Below are positions 7,732-15,656 of a stretch of DNA of 64,000 bases, one piece after another (position 1 is the first letter of the stretch; the number at the start of each line of letters is the position of its first letter). Source of the DNA: Oscillospiraceae bacterium (GTDB taxonomy: Bacteria; Bacillota; Clostridia; Oscillospirales; Oscillospiraceae); NCBI GenBank assembly GCA_016296635.1, contig JAEDIZ010000001.1, forward strand, positions 20,764 to 84,763. The letters are read 5' to 3'. A program made the translations under genes and the position numbers. Below the pieces are notes generated by a model that worked only from the letters and a program-made list of their open reading frames with translations, did no database searches and was not told the DNA's origin.

Positions 7732-8292
7732 CTATTTTTTCGCTGCGTTCAGATACTGCGCAGCGCGCAGCACGGCAGCCTGCGTTTTGCCGTCCGGGAT
7801 CAAATCATCGGCGATCTGCCGCAGCAGATCACTCATGGGCAGGCGGAAGGTGTTCAGAAATTCATCCTCATCCAGCTTCTGCTCACCAAAGCGCAGATCC
7901 CGGGCAAGATACATATAAATCATCTCCGTGGAATAGGCGCAGCAGGGGCAGAACCGGCCCAAAAAGATCAGCTCGCCCGCCTCGGCACCGGTCTCCTCCC
8001 GCAGCTCGCGCCGGGCGGCAGCCTCGGGATCCGTCTCATCGGGATCCATCTTTCCTGCCGGTATTTCCGTATAGACCTCGCCCATGGGGTAGCGGTACTG
8101 CCTTTCCATCAGCACATCGCCGTTTTCAAACAGCGGCACGACACATACCGCGCCGCATTTTTGGATATATTCGCGGACGGAGGTCTTTCCGTTGGGCAGC
8201 TGCACCTCGTCACGCCGCACATCCAAAAGGCAGCCGTCATACATCTGCTGCGAGCGTACCGTCCGCTCGGTCAGATCCTCAAAGCGTTCCAT
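7732..8292 (-). CDS. nudF: ADP-ribose pyrophosphatase (Nudix)
   Basis: A 186-residue Nudix hydrolase of the ADP-ribose/ADP-sugar pyrophosphatase type. The Nudix box runs through about residues 82-106 (REL-REETGAEAGEL) and is preceded by the EIPAGK signature typical of ADP-ribose-specific enzymes. It cleaves ADP-ribose to AMP and ribose-5-phosphate. GGAGG lies 8 bases before ATG 8292. It has its own consensus promoter upstream. Confidence 0.88.
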   Translation of the reverse strand: MERFEDLTERTVRSQQMYDGCLLDVRRDEVQLPNGKTSVREYIQKCGAVCVVPLFENGDVLMERQYRYPMGEVYTEIPAGKMDPDETDPEAAARRELREETGAEAGELIFLGRFCPCCAYSTEMIYMYLARDLRFGEQKLDEDEFLNTFRLPMSDLLRQIADDLIPDGKTQAAVLRAAQYLNAAKK

Positions 8293-8320
8293 CCTTCATT
8301 CCTCCAAAAGTGTTTTTCTC

Positions 8321-8349
8321 ATTTTATCGCGTTTGTTTTTTAATGTCAA
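8321..8349 (-). promoter_or_regulatory. nudF promoter
   Basis: On the minus strand, TTGACA (8349-8344), a 17-base spacer and TAAAAT (8326-8321), 29 bases from the nudF start. Confidence 0.75.
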
Positions 8350-8760
8350 ACACGGCAGAAACTGGATGCGTATGATCCGCGCTGGTGGGCATACTAGCTT
8401 CGGAGTGATTCCATAACCGTTTCAGCTCGGATCTTTGTAAGTGCGTTTTGACGCCGGGTCCGTCGGCGGCGCGGAATGGCTGCGTTGTTTCCATCAGGCT
8501 CGCGCCGTCCGGGTAATCCGGCGCGAATGCGCTCAAAGCCGTTTTTGCCGGAGCGGCATCCGAAAACAGCGCCGACGGGCTTTGCCTGCGCTCCGAACGG
8601 CAGACAGCGCAAACAGAGGTCGGAGGGTTCGGCATCTCGTGAAGGGATCCGGCGGGACGCTTCCGCAGTTTTGCAGGGGTCTGCTTTCAAACAGATGTCC
8701 CGGTATCTGTTCTTCCGGCAGGAGACCGGAGCGGTTCGTCAATCGCTCCGGTCTCTTTTT
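8350..8760 (+). ncRNA. Candidate structured RNA locus (non-coding, terminator-capped)
   Basis: The 579 bases between nudF (-) and the gene at 8872 (+) hold no convincing protein. From about 8400 to 8720 the DNA is GC-rich and dense in hairpins, for example CGCGCCG...CGGCGCG near 8505-8530 and ACAGAT...ATCTGT near 8690-8710. A strong plus-strand terminator follows at 8722-8760, yet no plus-strand gene precedes it, which argues for a transcript of up to ~370 bases. I found no RNase P, tmRNA, SRP or common riboswitch motif. The 5' end and promoter are not resolved. Confidence 0.4.
8722..8760 (+). terminator. Orphan strong terminator
   Basis: A 12-bp perfect stem GAGACCGGAGCG / CGCTCCGGTCTC with a 10-base loop and TTTTT. 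It caps the non-coding stretch rather than any visible gene. Confidence 0.88.
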
Positions 8761-8801
8761 GCCCGCAGCCTGTGCAAAACCCGCAAAAAACTGTCAAACG
8801 G

Positions 8802-8830
8802 TTGCAATCAGGCGGTTTTTGTGGTATTTT
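8802..8830 (+). promoter_or_regulatory. Candidate promoter for the DUF2207-like gene
   Basis: TTGCAA (8802-8807), a 17-base spacer and TATTTT (8825-8830), 42 bases before the TTG start. Confidence 0.45.
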
Positions 8831-8871
8831 ATACCCAACTGTGCATATTTGATTATTGGGAGGTGACGGTA

Positions 8872-10533
8872 TTGAAGCGGCTGATTTTGTTTTTGGGTTG
8901 TCTGATTCTGCTGACAACAAGCGCGTTTGCAGCGGAAAGCAAGATTACGGATCTGAAAACCGACTGTCTTGCGGATAACCGCGGACGTTGTCAGATCACG
9001 CAGACGATCACCCTTGATATCACGGGCATGGAGCAGCAGCTTCTGTTCCCGCTGCCGGACGGTGCAAAGAAGGCATCGCTGGCAGGCTTCGATACCTCCA
9101 AAAAAACGCAGGACGGCCATACGGCTCTGGCGCTGAAAAACAGCGCAGGTTTTTCCAGCAGCCGCACCTTTACACTGATCTACACGGTCGATGCGGAGAT
9201 TACGGAAAAGGACGGCGTGCAGACGATGAAGCTGCCGCTTCTGTGTCCGCGCTGGGAGTTCCCCATCGAACGCTACAGCTTTACGGTCATGATGCCCGAT
9301 GCATTTGAATCCTTCCCGACCTTCGTCAGCGGCTATTACGGCGAGGCGGCAGAGGATTATATGGATGTGCAGACCCGCGACGCGATCGTAGACGGATCAT
9401 TTCTGGAGCCGCTCAAGGATCATGAGTCTTTGGATATGCTGCTGGAAGTGCCGAGCGGGTATTTTTCCGGTACATACGCAACATGGTCTGCCAACTGGAC
9501 GGCTGTGGCGCTGGTCATTGCGCTGACGCTGGCGGCGGTTGGATACTGGCTGCTGAAGCTGCGCAGCCCGAAGCTGCGCAAGAATTCCCGGTCTCTGCCG
9601 CCGGATGCGGCGCTGCCCTGCGACCTGCCGTATCTTGTGGCGCAGGGCCGTCCGGATTTCAACATGCTGATCTGCCATTGGGGCGTGCTGGGTTATCTGT
9701 CCGTTCATGTGGACGCCAAGGGAAATGTTGCGCTTTATAAGCGCGTGGAAATGGGCAACGAGCGCAGACGGACGGAGCGCAAGCTCTTTGACGCGCTGTT
9801 TGCCCGGGGCAGCATCTGTGACGGCGCAAGCCTTGTCTATAAGCGCACGGCTTCCGGTGCCATCAACGCGATCCCGCGATTCTGGAACCGCAGACTTTAC
9901 GATGCAGGCAGCGGAAATCCGCTGATCATGAAGGGACTTTCCTGCCTCGTCAGCGCCATCGTGCTGCTGGAAGCAATGGGTGCGCTGCTGCCGTCCATGA
10001 AGCTGCGGTGGCTGCTGATCTTCCTTTCCTTTATCCTCGGCGGCGTGCTGGGCGCGGTGGTACAGTATGGGCCTGCGTCCTGGTATTTAGGCAAAAAGCT
10101 CCAACTGGTCTGCTCGATTGCCGCCGGGATCGCACTGCTGATCCTGGCCAAGCTCGGCGGCTTTTCCATGCAGATGCTGCTGGCGCTGGCGCTGGCGGTC
10201 TGGACGGGCTTTGTGACGCTGCACGGCGGAAAACGTTCGCAGCAGGGAACACAGATCGTTTCGCAGGCCATGGGTTTCCGCAGGTTCCTGCTCCGGGTAA
10301 GCCGGACGCATCTGGAAATGATGCTGCGCCGGGACGGACAGTATTTTTATGAGCTGCTGCCCTATGCCGAATCCATTGGTCTCGGTGAGCTTCTGGCGGA
10401 GAAGATGGGAGATCTGGAGCTGGAGAGCTGCGACTGGTACTTTGAGGAAAGCAAAGTGCCGGCAAAGGCAAGCGGATTCTATGCGCATCTGCGCGAAGCG
10501 CTGTCGATGCTGGAGCTGTCGATCCGGCACTGA
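8872..10533 (+). CDS. DUF2207-like membrane protein
   Basis: A 553-residue protein with a signal peptide (1-20, ending SAFA), an extracytoplasmic beta-rich region (about 22-205), a membrane segment (about 208-230), a cytoplasmic stretch, a hydrophobic block with several membrane segments (about 345-450) and a C-terminal cytoplasmic tail. This order matches predicted membrane proteins of the DUF2207 type, whose function is unknown. The start is TTG 8872, with GGGAGG 8 bases upstream; the frame is open for another 132 codons upstream, but that part crosses the orphan terminator and is not protein-like. Confidence 0.65.
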   Translation: MKRLILFLGCLILLTTSAFAAESKITDLKTDCLADNRGRCQITQTITLDITGMEQQLLFPLPDGAKKASLAGFDTSKKTQDGHTALALKNSAGFSSSRTFTLIYTVDAEITEKDGVQTMKLPLLCPRWEFPIERYSFTVMMPDAFESFPTFVSGYYGEAAEDYMDVQTRDAIVDGSFLEPLKDHESLDMLLEVPSGYFSGTYATWSANWTAVALVIALTLAAVGYWLLKLRSPKLRKNSRSLPPDAALPCDLPYLVAQGRPDFNMLICHWGVLGYLSVHVDAKGNVALYKRVEMGNERRRTERKLFDALFARGSICDGASLVYKRTASGAINAIPRFWNRRLYDAGSGNPLIMKGLSCLVSAIVLLEAMGALLPSMKLRWLLIFLSFILGGVLGAVVQYGPASWYLGKKLQLVCSIAAGIALLILAKLGGFSMQMLLALALAVWTGFVTLHGGKRSQQGTQIVSQAMGFRRFLLRVSRTHLEMMLRRDGQYFYELLPYAESIGLGELLAEKMGDLELESCDWYFEESKVPAKASGFYAHLREALSMLELSIRH

Positions 10534-10542
10534 GAAAAAAGG

Positions 10543-10570
10543 AAACGCCCGAACAGTCGTTCGGGCGTTT
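10543..10570. terminator. Bidirectional terminator
   Basis: A 12-bp stem AAACGCCCGAAC / GTTCGGGCGTTT with T-runs on both strands, between convergent genes. Confidence 0.88.
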
Positions 10571-10591
10571 TTTCTGTCTGTAGGCAGACGC

Positions 10592-11272
10592 TTATGCACG
10601 AAGATCGTGCAGAACGGCGTCCGTTGTCTGAAGGCAGCGCAGCGCGGCGTCCTGCAGCTCTTCATAAAATCCCTTTGCACCGTCTGCAAGACCGTCGGAA
10701 ACCGCCTTGAGCAGCAGGCAGGGAACCGCATTCGCCTCGCAGCACAGCACGACGCCGGCGGATTCCATGTCGCACACGTCACCCTCGAACGCTTCATGCA
10801 GGCTGCGCTTGTCCTCCTGCTTTCCGACGAACCGGTCGCCGGAGCAGCAGGTCGAAACGGAAAGCTCCGGGAACACGGAGAGGGCCTTTGCAACGAGCGA
10901 CGGCTCCGGCTTCAGGAAAACGGAGTCATGCCCGTCCACCTGCCCGAGTTTCAGATCCATGAACTCGGTGCAGTCATAGCGGTAATGCACGACGCGGTCA
11001 ATGACGCAGATCTTATGCTGCTTCATTTCCTCAGTCAGACCGCCGACCACGCCGAAGTTTACGATCATCTCAACGCCGCAGCCGGTGATCAGATACTGCG
11101 TTCCGGCGGCAGCGGCGATCTCGCCCATGCCGGTATGCAGCACGTAGATCTCATGCGCTCCTTTTTCAATACGGTAAAGGTCGAAGCCCGAAGGACAGGC
11201 GAGCTGTGTCCTTTCCGGGTAATAAGAGAAAATGGAATCCATTTCAATTGCGACGATCAAACCGATTTTCAT
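10592..11272 (-). CDS. MTA/SAH nucleosidase-family protein
   Basis: A 226-residue protein of the PNP/UDP phosphorylase fold, closest in pattern to 5'-methylthioadenosine/S-adenosylhomocysteine nucleosidase. It opens with MKIGLIVAIEMD and carries the purine/ribose-site CDMESAGV motif and a catalytic-type SDG. Such enzymes clear MTA and SAH by cutting off adenine. The sequence departs from canonical Mtn (HTGMGEIAAAAGTQYLI and GVVGGL near the phosphate/ribose site), so another nucleoside substrate is possible. AAAGGAG precedes ATG 11272. Confidence 0.75.
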   Translation of the reverse strand: MKIGLIVAIEMDSIFSYYPERTQLACPSGFDLYRIEKGAHEIYVLHTGMGEIAAAAGTQYLITGCGVEMIVNFGVVGGLTEEMKQHKICVIDRVVHYRYDCTEFMDLKLGQVDGHDSVFLKPEPSLVAKALSVFPELSVSTCCSGDRFVGKQEDKRSLHEAFEGDVCDMESAGVVLCCEANAVPCLLLKAVSDGLADGAKGFYEELQDAALRCLQTTDAVLHDLRA

Positions 11273-11300
11273 TTTACATCTCTCCTTTCATAAGCAAAAG

Positions 11301-11335
11301 AAAAGGCCGCTGAAGAATCACCTTCAGCGGCCTTT
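11301..11335 (-). terminator. Terminator after the small membrane-protein gene
   Basis: A 15-bp stem AAAAGGCCGCTGAAG / CTTCAGCGGCCTTTT, read on the minus strand with T-rich sequence following. Confidence 0.85.
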
Positions 11336-11355
11336 TGCGTTGTATCTGCGCAGAA

Positions 11356-11517
11356 TCAGTCCGCGTAGTCCTTCATCTCAGCCTTGCGAGCCTTGCAGAG
11401 GGCGATTTTGCGGACGAGAACCTTGACCTCATCCAGGCTGCCGAGAACAACGAGAACTGCGCCGACCGCAACCATGACGACGCCTGCGATCTTCAGAATG
11501 CTTTTTGCACACTTCAT
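11356..11517 (-). CDS. Small membrane protein, unknown function
   Basis: A 53-residue protein with one central membrane segment (about 8-28) followed by a basic tail. The start at 11517 is chosen because AGGAGGAG lies 6-9 bases upstream; the frame is open 11 codons further. A perfect terminator follows it and its neighbours are separately expressed, so it appears to be a monocistronic gene. I do not recognise the family. Confidence 0.6.
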   Translation of the reverse strand: MKCAKSILKIAGVVMVAVGAVLVVLGSLDEVKVLVRKIALCKARKAEMKDYAD

Positions 11518-11590
11518 GCCGGAATCTCCTCCTGATATGGTTTTCTGCATTCAGTATACGCGAATACACATACTTTTTCAAGAGTTTTGC

Positions 11591-12115
11591 TCAAACGCGG
11601 ACGATAAAATTCGTCTTTCTTTCCTTTGCTGCAGCGGGCTTTGTGGCGGCGTAGCCGAGGATGCAATGACCGATGCCGACGTAGTTTTCGTCAATGCCCC
11701 ATTTTGCCATCAGCTTTTTGCCCTCCTCGGAAGCGAACTCCTCGCGGGCGCGGTGGATCCAGCAGGAAGCCACGCCGACGCTGCAGGCGGCGTTGAGAAG
11801 ATTGCCCATGACGAGCGCGCCGTCCTCCAGATGGGTGAAAACGCGGCTGTCAGCAAACACGATGCAGACGGTGGGCGCGCCGTAGAACGGATGCGCATCG
11901 GGGTGACCCATGATGGCGGCGTTCATGCGCTCCAGCTGTGCAATGTCCTCCGGATCCTGCAGAACGACGATCTTGCCGGACTGACGGCCCATGCCGCTGG
12001 GGGCGAAGGTGCCGGCTTCCAGGATCGCGGCCAGCGCTTCCTCATCCACCTGACGGTTCGTATAATTGCGGCAGCTTCTTCTTGCTTTGAGACAGGTCAA
12101 TACTTCGTTTGTCAT
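11591..12115 (-). CDS. Nitroreductase-family protein
   Basis: A 174-residue FMN-dependent nitroreductase-fold protein. The FMN-contacting RRSCRNYTNRQV and TFAPSGMGRQ stretches are at the N-terminus and the substrate-side GVASCWIHRA in the middle. These enzymes reduce nitro groups or quinones, and the natural substrate is unknown. The start is placed at ATG 12115 because AAGGGG precedes it; the longer version from 12148 would overlap birA. It lies 16 bases after birA, so the two are probably co-transcribed. Confidence 0.85.
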   Translation of the reverse strand: MTNEVLTCLKARRSCRNYTNRQVDEEALAAILEAGTFAPSGMGRQSGKIVVLQDPEDIAQLERMNAAIMGHPDAHPFYGAPTVCIVFADSRVFTHLEDGALVMGNLLNAACSVGVASCWIHRAREEFASEEGKKLMAKWGIDENYVGIGHCILGYAATKPAAAKERKTNFIVRV

Positions 12116-12131
12116 ATCAATAAAACCCCTT

Positions 12132-13115
12132 TCAGTTTGTATATCCATACATCCCGCGCACGGAAACTTCTCCCGAGGCGATGGATTCCGCGCTGCCGTC
12201 CGGCAGACGGACGATCAGCTCCGCATCCGGGCCGATCGCCTCTGCATGGGCATAGCGCACCTCGCCGCCGCGCAGGAGCATCACGTCCTGCCCGGGCGTG
12301 ATGCAGCGTTCGCGGAAACGGCGCAGCCAGTTTTCTTTCTGACTCAGCAGCGTTTCGGACAGAGCGTAGAAGGCGCAGACGAGATTGGCTGCCAGAAGAT
12401 TCCGGTCAACTGCAGCGCCGGTTTCATGCCGGAGCGTGGTCGCCATATCGGAAATGGCGGGATCAAGACTTGTCTGATTGCAGTTGATGCCGATGCCGAC
12501 GATCACGGCGTCCACCAGCCGGGTGTCAAAATCCATGGAAAGCTCCGTTAAAATACCGCAGAGCTTTCGCCTGCCGACAACGAGATCGTTCGTCCATTTG
12601 ATATCTGCCTTGACACCGCAGCTTTCTTCAACCGCTCGCATGGCGGCTACAGCGGCTGCCGCCGTCAGATGCATCAGCGATTCCGGTTTTTCGCTCGGGC
12701 GCAGGATGACGCTCATATAAAGTCCCCCCGGCTCGGAGCAGAAGGAGCGGCCGAGTCTGCCGCGTCCCGCGGTCTGCCGCTCCGCCAGGATCACCGTGCC
12801 CCCCGGTGCACCCTCGGCGGCCAGCTGCTTTGCATAGGTGTTGGTGGAGCCGATCTCTTCGAAGATCTGCAGGTTAGGCAGCCACGGATGATCGGGCAGA
12901 CAGGCGGCGATTTTTGCCGCATCCAGTCGGTCGGGAACCGAAGCAAGCCGATAGCCACGGCGGGGCGCCGCTTCGATCTCATAGCCTGCCTGCTGCAGCT
13001 GCTTGACGGCTTTCCAGACCGCTGCCCGGCTGATGTTCAGCGATTTGCTGATCTGTTCGCCGGAAATATGGGCAGGTGATGCCTGCAAAAGCTTCAGAAC
13101 TTCTTCTGTCGTCAT
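12132..13115 (-). CDS. birA: Biotin ligase / biotin repressor BirA
   Basis: A 327-residue bifunctional protein. The N-terminal winged helix (about 1-60, HISGEQISKSLNISRAAVWK) binds DNA. The catalytic domain activates biotin to biotinyl-AMP and attaches it to carboxylase lysines (GRGRLGRSFCSEPGG and KWTNDLVVGRRKLCGIL motifs), and a C-terminal SH3-like part completes it. It faces bioY across a classical BirA operator, so it should repress biotin uptake and perhaps itself. AGAGG lies 7 bases before ATG 13115. Confidence 0.95.
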   Translation of the reverse strand: MTTEEVLKLLQASPAHISGEQISKSLNISRAAVWKAVKQLQQAGYEIEAAPRRGYRLASVPDRLDAAKIAACLPDHPWLPNLQIFEEIGSTNTYAKQLAAEGAPGGTVILAERQTAGRGRLGRSFCSEPGGLYMSVILRPSEKPESLMHLTAAAAVAAMRAVEESCGVKADIKWTNDLVVGRRKLCGILTELSMDFDTRLVDAVIVGIGINCNQTSLDPAISDMATTLRHETGAAVDRNLLAANLVCAFYALSETLLSQKENWLRRFRERCITPGQDVMLLRGGEVRYAHAEAIGPDAELIVRLPDGSAESIASGEVSVRGMYGYTN

Positions 13116-13125
13116 AAAAAACCTC

Positions 13126-13154
13126 TTGCCAATTCGGCATTTATCTGATATTGT
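13126..13154 (+). promoter_or_regulatory. Candidate bioY promoter
   Basis: TTGCCA (13126-13131), a 17-base spacer and TATTGT (13149-13154). The -10 lies inside the left half of the BirA operator. Confidence 0.5.
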
Positions 13155-13185
13155 AAACCAAAATGATTCAAATGAGGTTTACAAT
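13150..13185. promoter_or_regulatory. BirA operator
   Basis: TTGTAAACC (13151-13159) and GGTTTACAA (13176-13184) are perfect inverted repeats separated by 16 bases, matching the known BirA operator pattern. The flanking A/T pair extends each arm to 10 bases. The right half overlaps the bioY ATG and lies next to its ribosome-binding site. Confidence 0.92.
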
Positions 13186-13720
13186 GAAACTGAAACATCT
13201 GATTCTATGTGCGCTCTTTGCCGCGCTGACAGCGGTGGGTGCCTTTCTGAAAGTCCCCTTTGCCCTATCTGCCATCACGCTGCAGTTCTTCTTCACGGCG
13301 ATGGCGGGTGCGCTGCTGGGGAAAAAATACGGCAGTCTTTCGCAGCTGGTTTATGTACTGCTGGGTCTGTGCGGCCTGCCGATCTTTACCATGGGCGGCG
13401 GCTTGAGCTATGTTCTGCAGCCCTCGTTCGGCTTTCTGCTGGGTCTGATCCCGGCCGCATGGATAATCGGATGGCTGCAGGAAAAGCGGGCGCCGCTCTG
13501 GATGGCGATGGTCTGCGGACTGGCGGCGCTTTATGCGTTCGGCCTTCCGTATATGTGGACGATCCTCAATCTGTATTTCGGCAGGGCGACGTCCTTCGGC
13601 GCGGTGATCAAAGGCGGGATGCTGGTGTATCTGCCGGGTGACGGCGTAAAAATCGCCGCAGCGGCAATTATTTGCAGGAAAATCAAGCCGCGTCTTGCTT
13701 CTGCATCCATCTTGCCATAA
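13184..13720 (+). CDS. bioY: Biotin transporter S component BioY
   Basis: A 178-residue, six-helix membrane protein of the BioY family, the biotin-binding unit of an ECF transporter. The family signature appears in KYGSLSQLVYVLLGLCGLP followed by a Gly-rich stretch. The shared ECF ATPase genes are not in this window, so it probably uses a common energising module. The start is ATG 13184 with GAGG 6 bases upstream. The BirA operator spans its promoter and start codon. Confidence 0.93.
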   Translation: MKLKHLILCALFAALTAVGAFLKVPFALSAITLQFFFTAMAGALLGKKYGSLSQLVYVLLGLCGLPIFTMGGGLSYVLQPSFGFLLGLIPAAWIIGWLQEKRAPLWMAMVCGLAALYAFGLPYMWTILNLYFGRATSFGAVIKGGMLVYLPGDGVKIAAAAIICRKIKPRLASASILP

Positions 13721-13816
13721 TTTTTTCAGTTTGTCAATTGCACTGCATTTCCGTGCGAAATCGTCATTTTTGTGCAAAGAGAAGGTTGCAATTCGGTTAT
13801 AATCACGAATTCTTGC

Positions 13817-13845
13817 TTGACACACCCCCGGTTTGTCGGTACAAT
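13817..13845 (+). promoter_or_regulatory. rny promoter
   Basis: TTGACA (13817-13822), a 17-base spacer and TACAAT (13840-13845). It leaves a leader of about 100 bases with a short GC-rich hairpin (TGCGTT...AACGCA). Confidence 0.8.
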
Positions 13846-13954
13846 GTAGGGTAGGATTTGTATGGTATGCCTTGCGTTTGGGGAAGCGCAACGCAGCCTT
13901 ATATGATTCAAACGAATACCCAATAACTGAATAAGGAGGTGTGTTACGCAGCTT

Positions 13955-15511
13955 ATGGTAGAACTTTGGTTAACTATCGTCCTTTGTATCGCAGTGTTTA
14001 TTGTGAGCGCCGTTGTGTCCTTTGTTGCCGGTACGACCTATCGCAAGAAGGTCGCTGAAAAGGAGATCGGCAGCGCGGAAGAAGAAGCCCGCCGCATCAT
14101 CAACGAAGCCATCAAGGGCGGCGAAAACAAGAAACGCGAAATGCTGCTCGAGGCAAAGGAAGAAATCCATAAATCGCGTAGTGAAAACGAGAAAGAGCTG
14201 AAAGAACGCCGGACAGAGATCCAGAAGCAGGAGCGCAGACTCCAGCAGAAGGAAGAATCCCTCGACAAGAAGCTCGATGCACACGAAAAGAAGGAAGAAG
14301 ATCTTGCAAAGCGGATTGCAGGCATCCAGCAGCAGCAGCAGGAGGTTGCTTCTCTCAAGCGCAGCCAGATGGAGATGCTTGAAAAGATCTCCGGTCTGAC
14401 ACAGGAAGAGGCCAAGGCTGAAATCCTGCGCAGCGTGGAGGATGATGTCCGCCACGAAAAGGCCGTCAAGATCAAGGAGATCGAGGCTGAAATCAAAGAC
14501 GAGGCGGACAGCCTTGCCCGTGAGATTGTGGCCACCGCTATTCAGCGCTGCGCCGCCGATCACGCTGCGGAAGCAACCGTTTCCGTTGTCCCGCTGCCCA
14601 ACGATGAAATGAAGGGCCGCATCATCGGCCGCGAGGGCCGCAACATCCGTACCCTTGAAACCATCACCGGCGTCGATCTCATCATCGACGATACGCCGGA
14701 AGCCATCACTGTTTCGTCCTTTGACCCCGTCCGCCGCGAGGTGGCACGGCTGGCGCTGGAAAAGCTCATTGCCGACGGCCGTATCCATCCGACCCGCATC
14801 GAGGATATGGTGGAAAAGGCACGCCGCGAGGTCGATCATACCATCAAGGTTGAAGGCGAACGCGCGACCTTCGAGACCGGTATCCACAACCTGCATCCGG
14901 AGCTGATCAAGCTCATCGGCCGTCAGAAGTACCGTACTTCCTACGGTCAGAACGTGCTGAACCACTCCATGGAAGTGGCGCACATCGCAGGTCTGCTGGC
15001 AGGCGAGCTGGGCGTCGATGTGACGCTGGCAAAGAGAGCAGGTCTTCTGCATGACCTCGGCAAGTCCGTCGACCATGAAATGGAAGGCAGCCATGTTCAG
15101 CTGGGCGTGGAGCTTGCAAAGAAGTATAAGGAAAATCCCGTCATCATCAACGCCATCGAGGCGCATCACGGTGATGTCGAGCCGCAGACGGTCATTGCCT
15201 GCCTGGTGCAGGCTGCCGACGCCATCTCTGCTGCACGCCCCGGTGCACGCCGTGAGAACGTCGAAAACTATATCCGCCGTCTGGAGAAGCTCGAAGAGCT
15301 GACCGGTTCGTTCCCGGGTGTCGATAAGGCTTACGCCATTCAGGCCGGCCGCGAGGTTCGCGTCATGGTCAAGCCCGAGGAAGTCACCGAGGACAACATG
15401 ATCCTGCTTGCCCACGATCTGGCACAGAAGATCGAAGCCGAGCTGGAGTACCCCGGACAGATCAAGGTCAACGTTATCCGCGAAACCAAGGCTGTCGAGT
15501 ACGCAAAGTAA
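13955..15511 (+). CDS. rny: Ribonuclease Y
   Basis: A 518-residue membrane-anchored endoribonuclease that starts mRNA decay in many Firmicutes. The order is an N-terminal membrane helix (about 5-25), a long charged coiled coil (about 30-190), a KH domain ([21 protein letters not shown]), then an HD domain with the metal-binding HDLGK motif and HHGD further on. The length is standard for the family. AAGGAGG is present but 15 bases from ATG 13955, an unusually long spacing; no other in-frame start lies between. Confidence 0.96.
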   Translation: MVELWLTIVLCIAVFIVSAVVSFVAGTTYRKKVAEKEIGSAEEEARRIINEAIKGGENKKREMLLEAKEEIHKSRSENEKELKERRTEIQKQERRLQQKEESLDKKLDAHEKKEEDLAKRIAGIQQQQQEVASLKRSQMEMLEKISGLTQEEAKAEILRSVEDDVRHEKAVKIKEIEAEIKDEADSLAREIVATAIQRCAADHAAEATVSVVPLPNDEMKGRIIGREGRNIRTLETITGVDLIIDDTPEAITVSSFDPVRREVARLALEKLIADGRIHPTRIEDMVEKARREVDHTIKVEGERATFETGIHNLHPELIKLIGRQKYRTSYGQNVLNHSMEVAHIAGLLAGELGVDVTLAKRAGLLHDLGKSVDHEMEGSHVQLGVELAKKYKENPVIINAIEAHHGDVEPQTVIACLVQAADAISAARPGARRENVENYIRRLEKLEELTGSFPGVDKAYAIQAGREVRVMVKPEEVTEDNMILLAHDLAQKIEAELEYPGQIKVNVIRETKAVEYAK

Positions 15512-15521
15512 TCAAAACGAG

Positions 15522-15554
15522 AAAGGGGAACGGCGTGCCGTTCCTCTTTTTTAT
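15522..15554 (+). terminator. rny terminator
   Basis: AGGGGAACGG and CCGTTCCTCT form the stem, followed by TTTTTT. Confidence 0.8.
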
Positions 15555-15623
15555 ATTCCTCCGTTGCTGCCTGCAGCCGGGTCTTTTTCCCGGCGTCCTG
15601 TTCGGAATCCATATCGATAGAAA

Positions 15624-15652
15624 AACCGCCTCTGCGTGCTGCAGAGGCGGTT
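15624..15652 (-). terminator. Terminator after the SLH gene
   Basis: A 12-bp stem AACCGCCTCTGC / GCAGAGGCGGTT, followed on the minus strand by TTTTT. Confidence 0.85.
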
Positions 15653-15656
15653 CTGA

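Noticed and set aside
8324..8690. Short minus-strand frames within the 8.35-8.76 kb locus
   Set aside because: Arg/Pro-rich products without motifs or ribosome-binding sites, overlapping the nudF promoter; hairpin density and the plus-strand terminator fit an RNA better.
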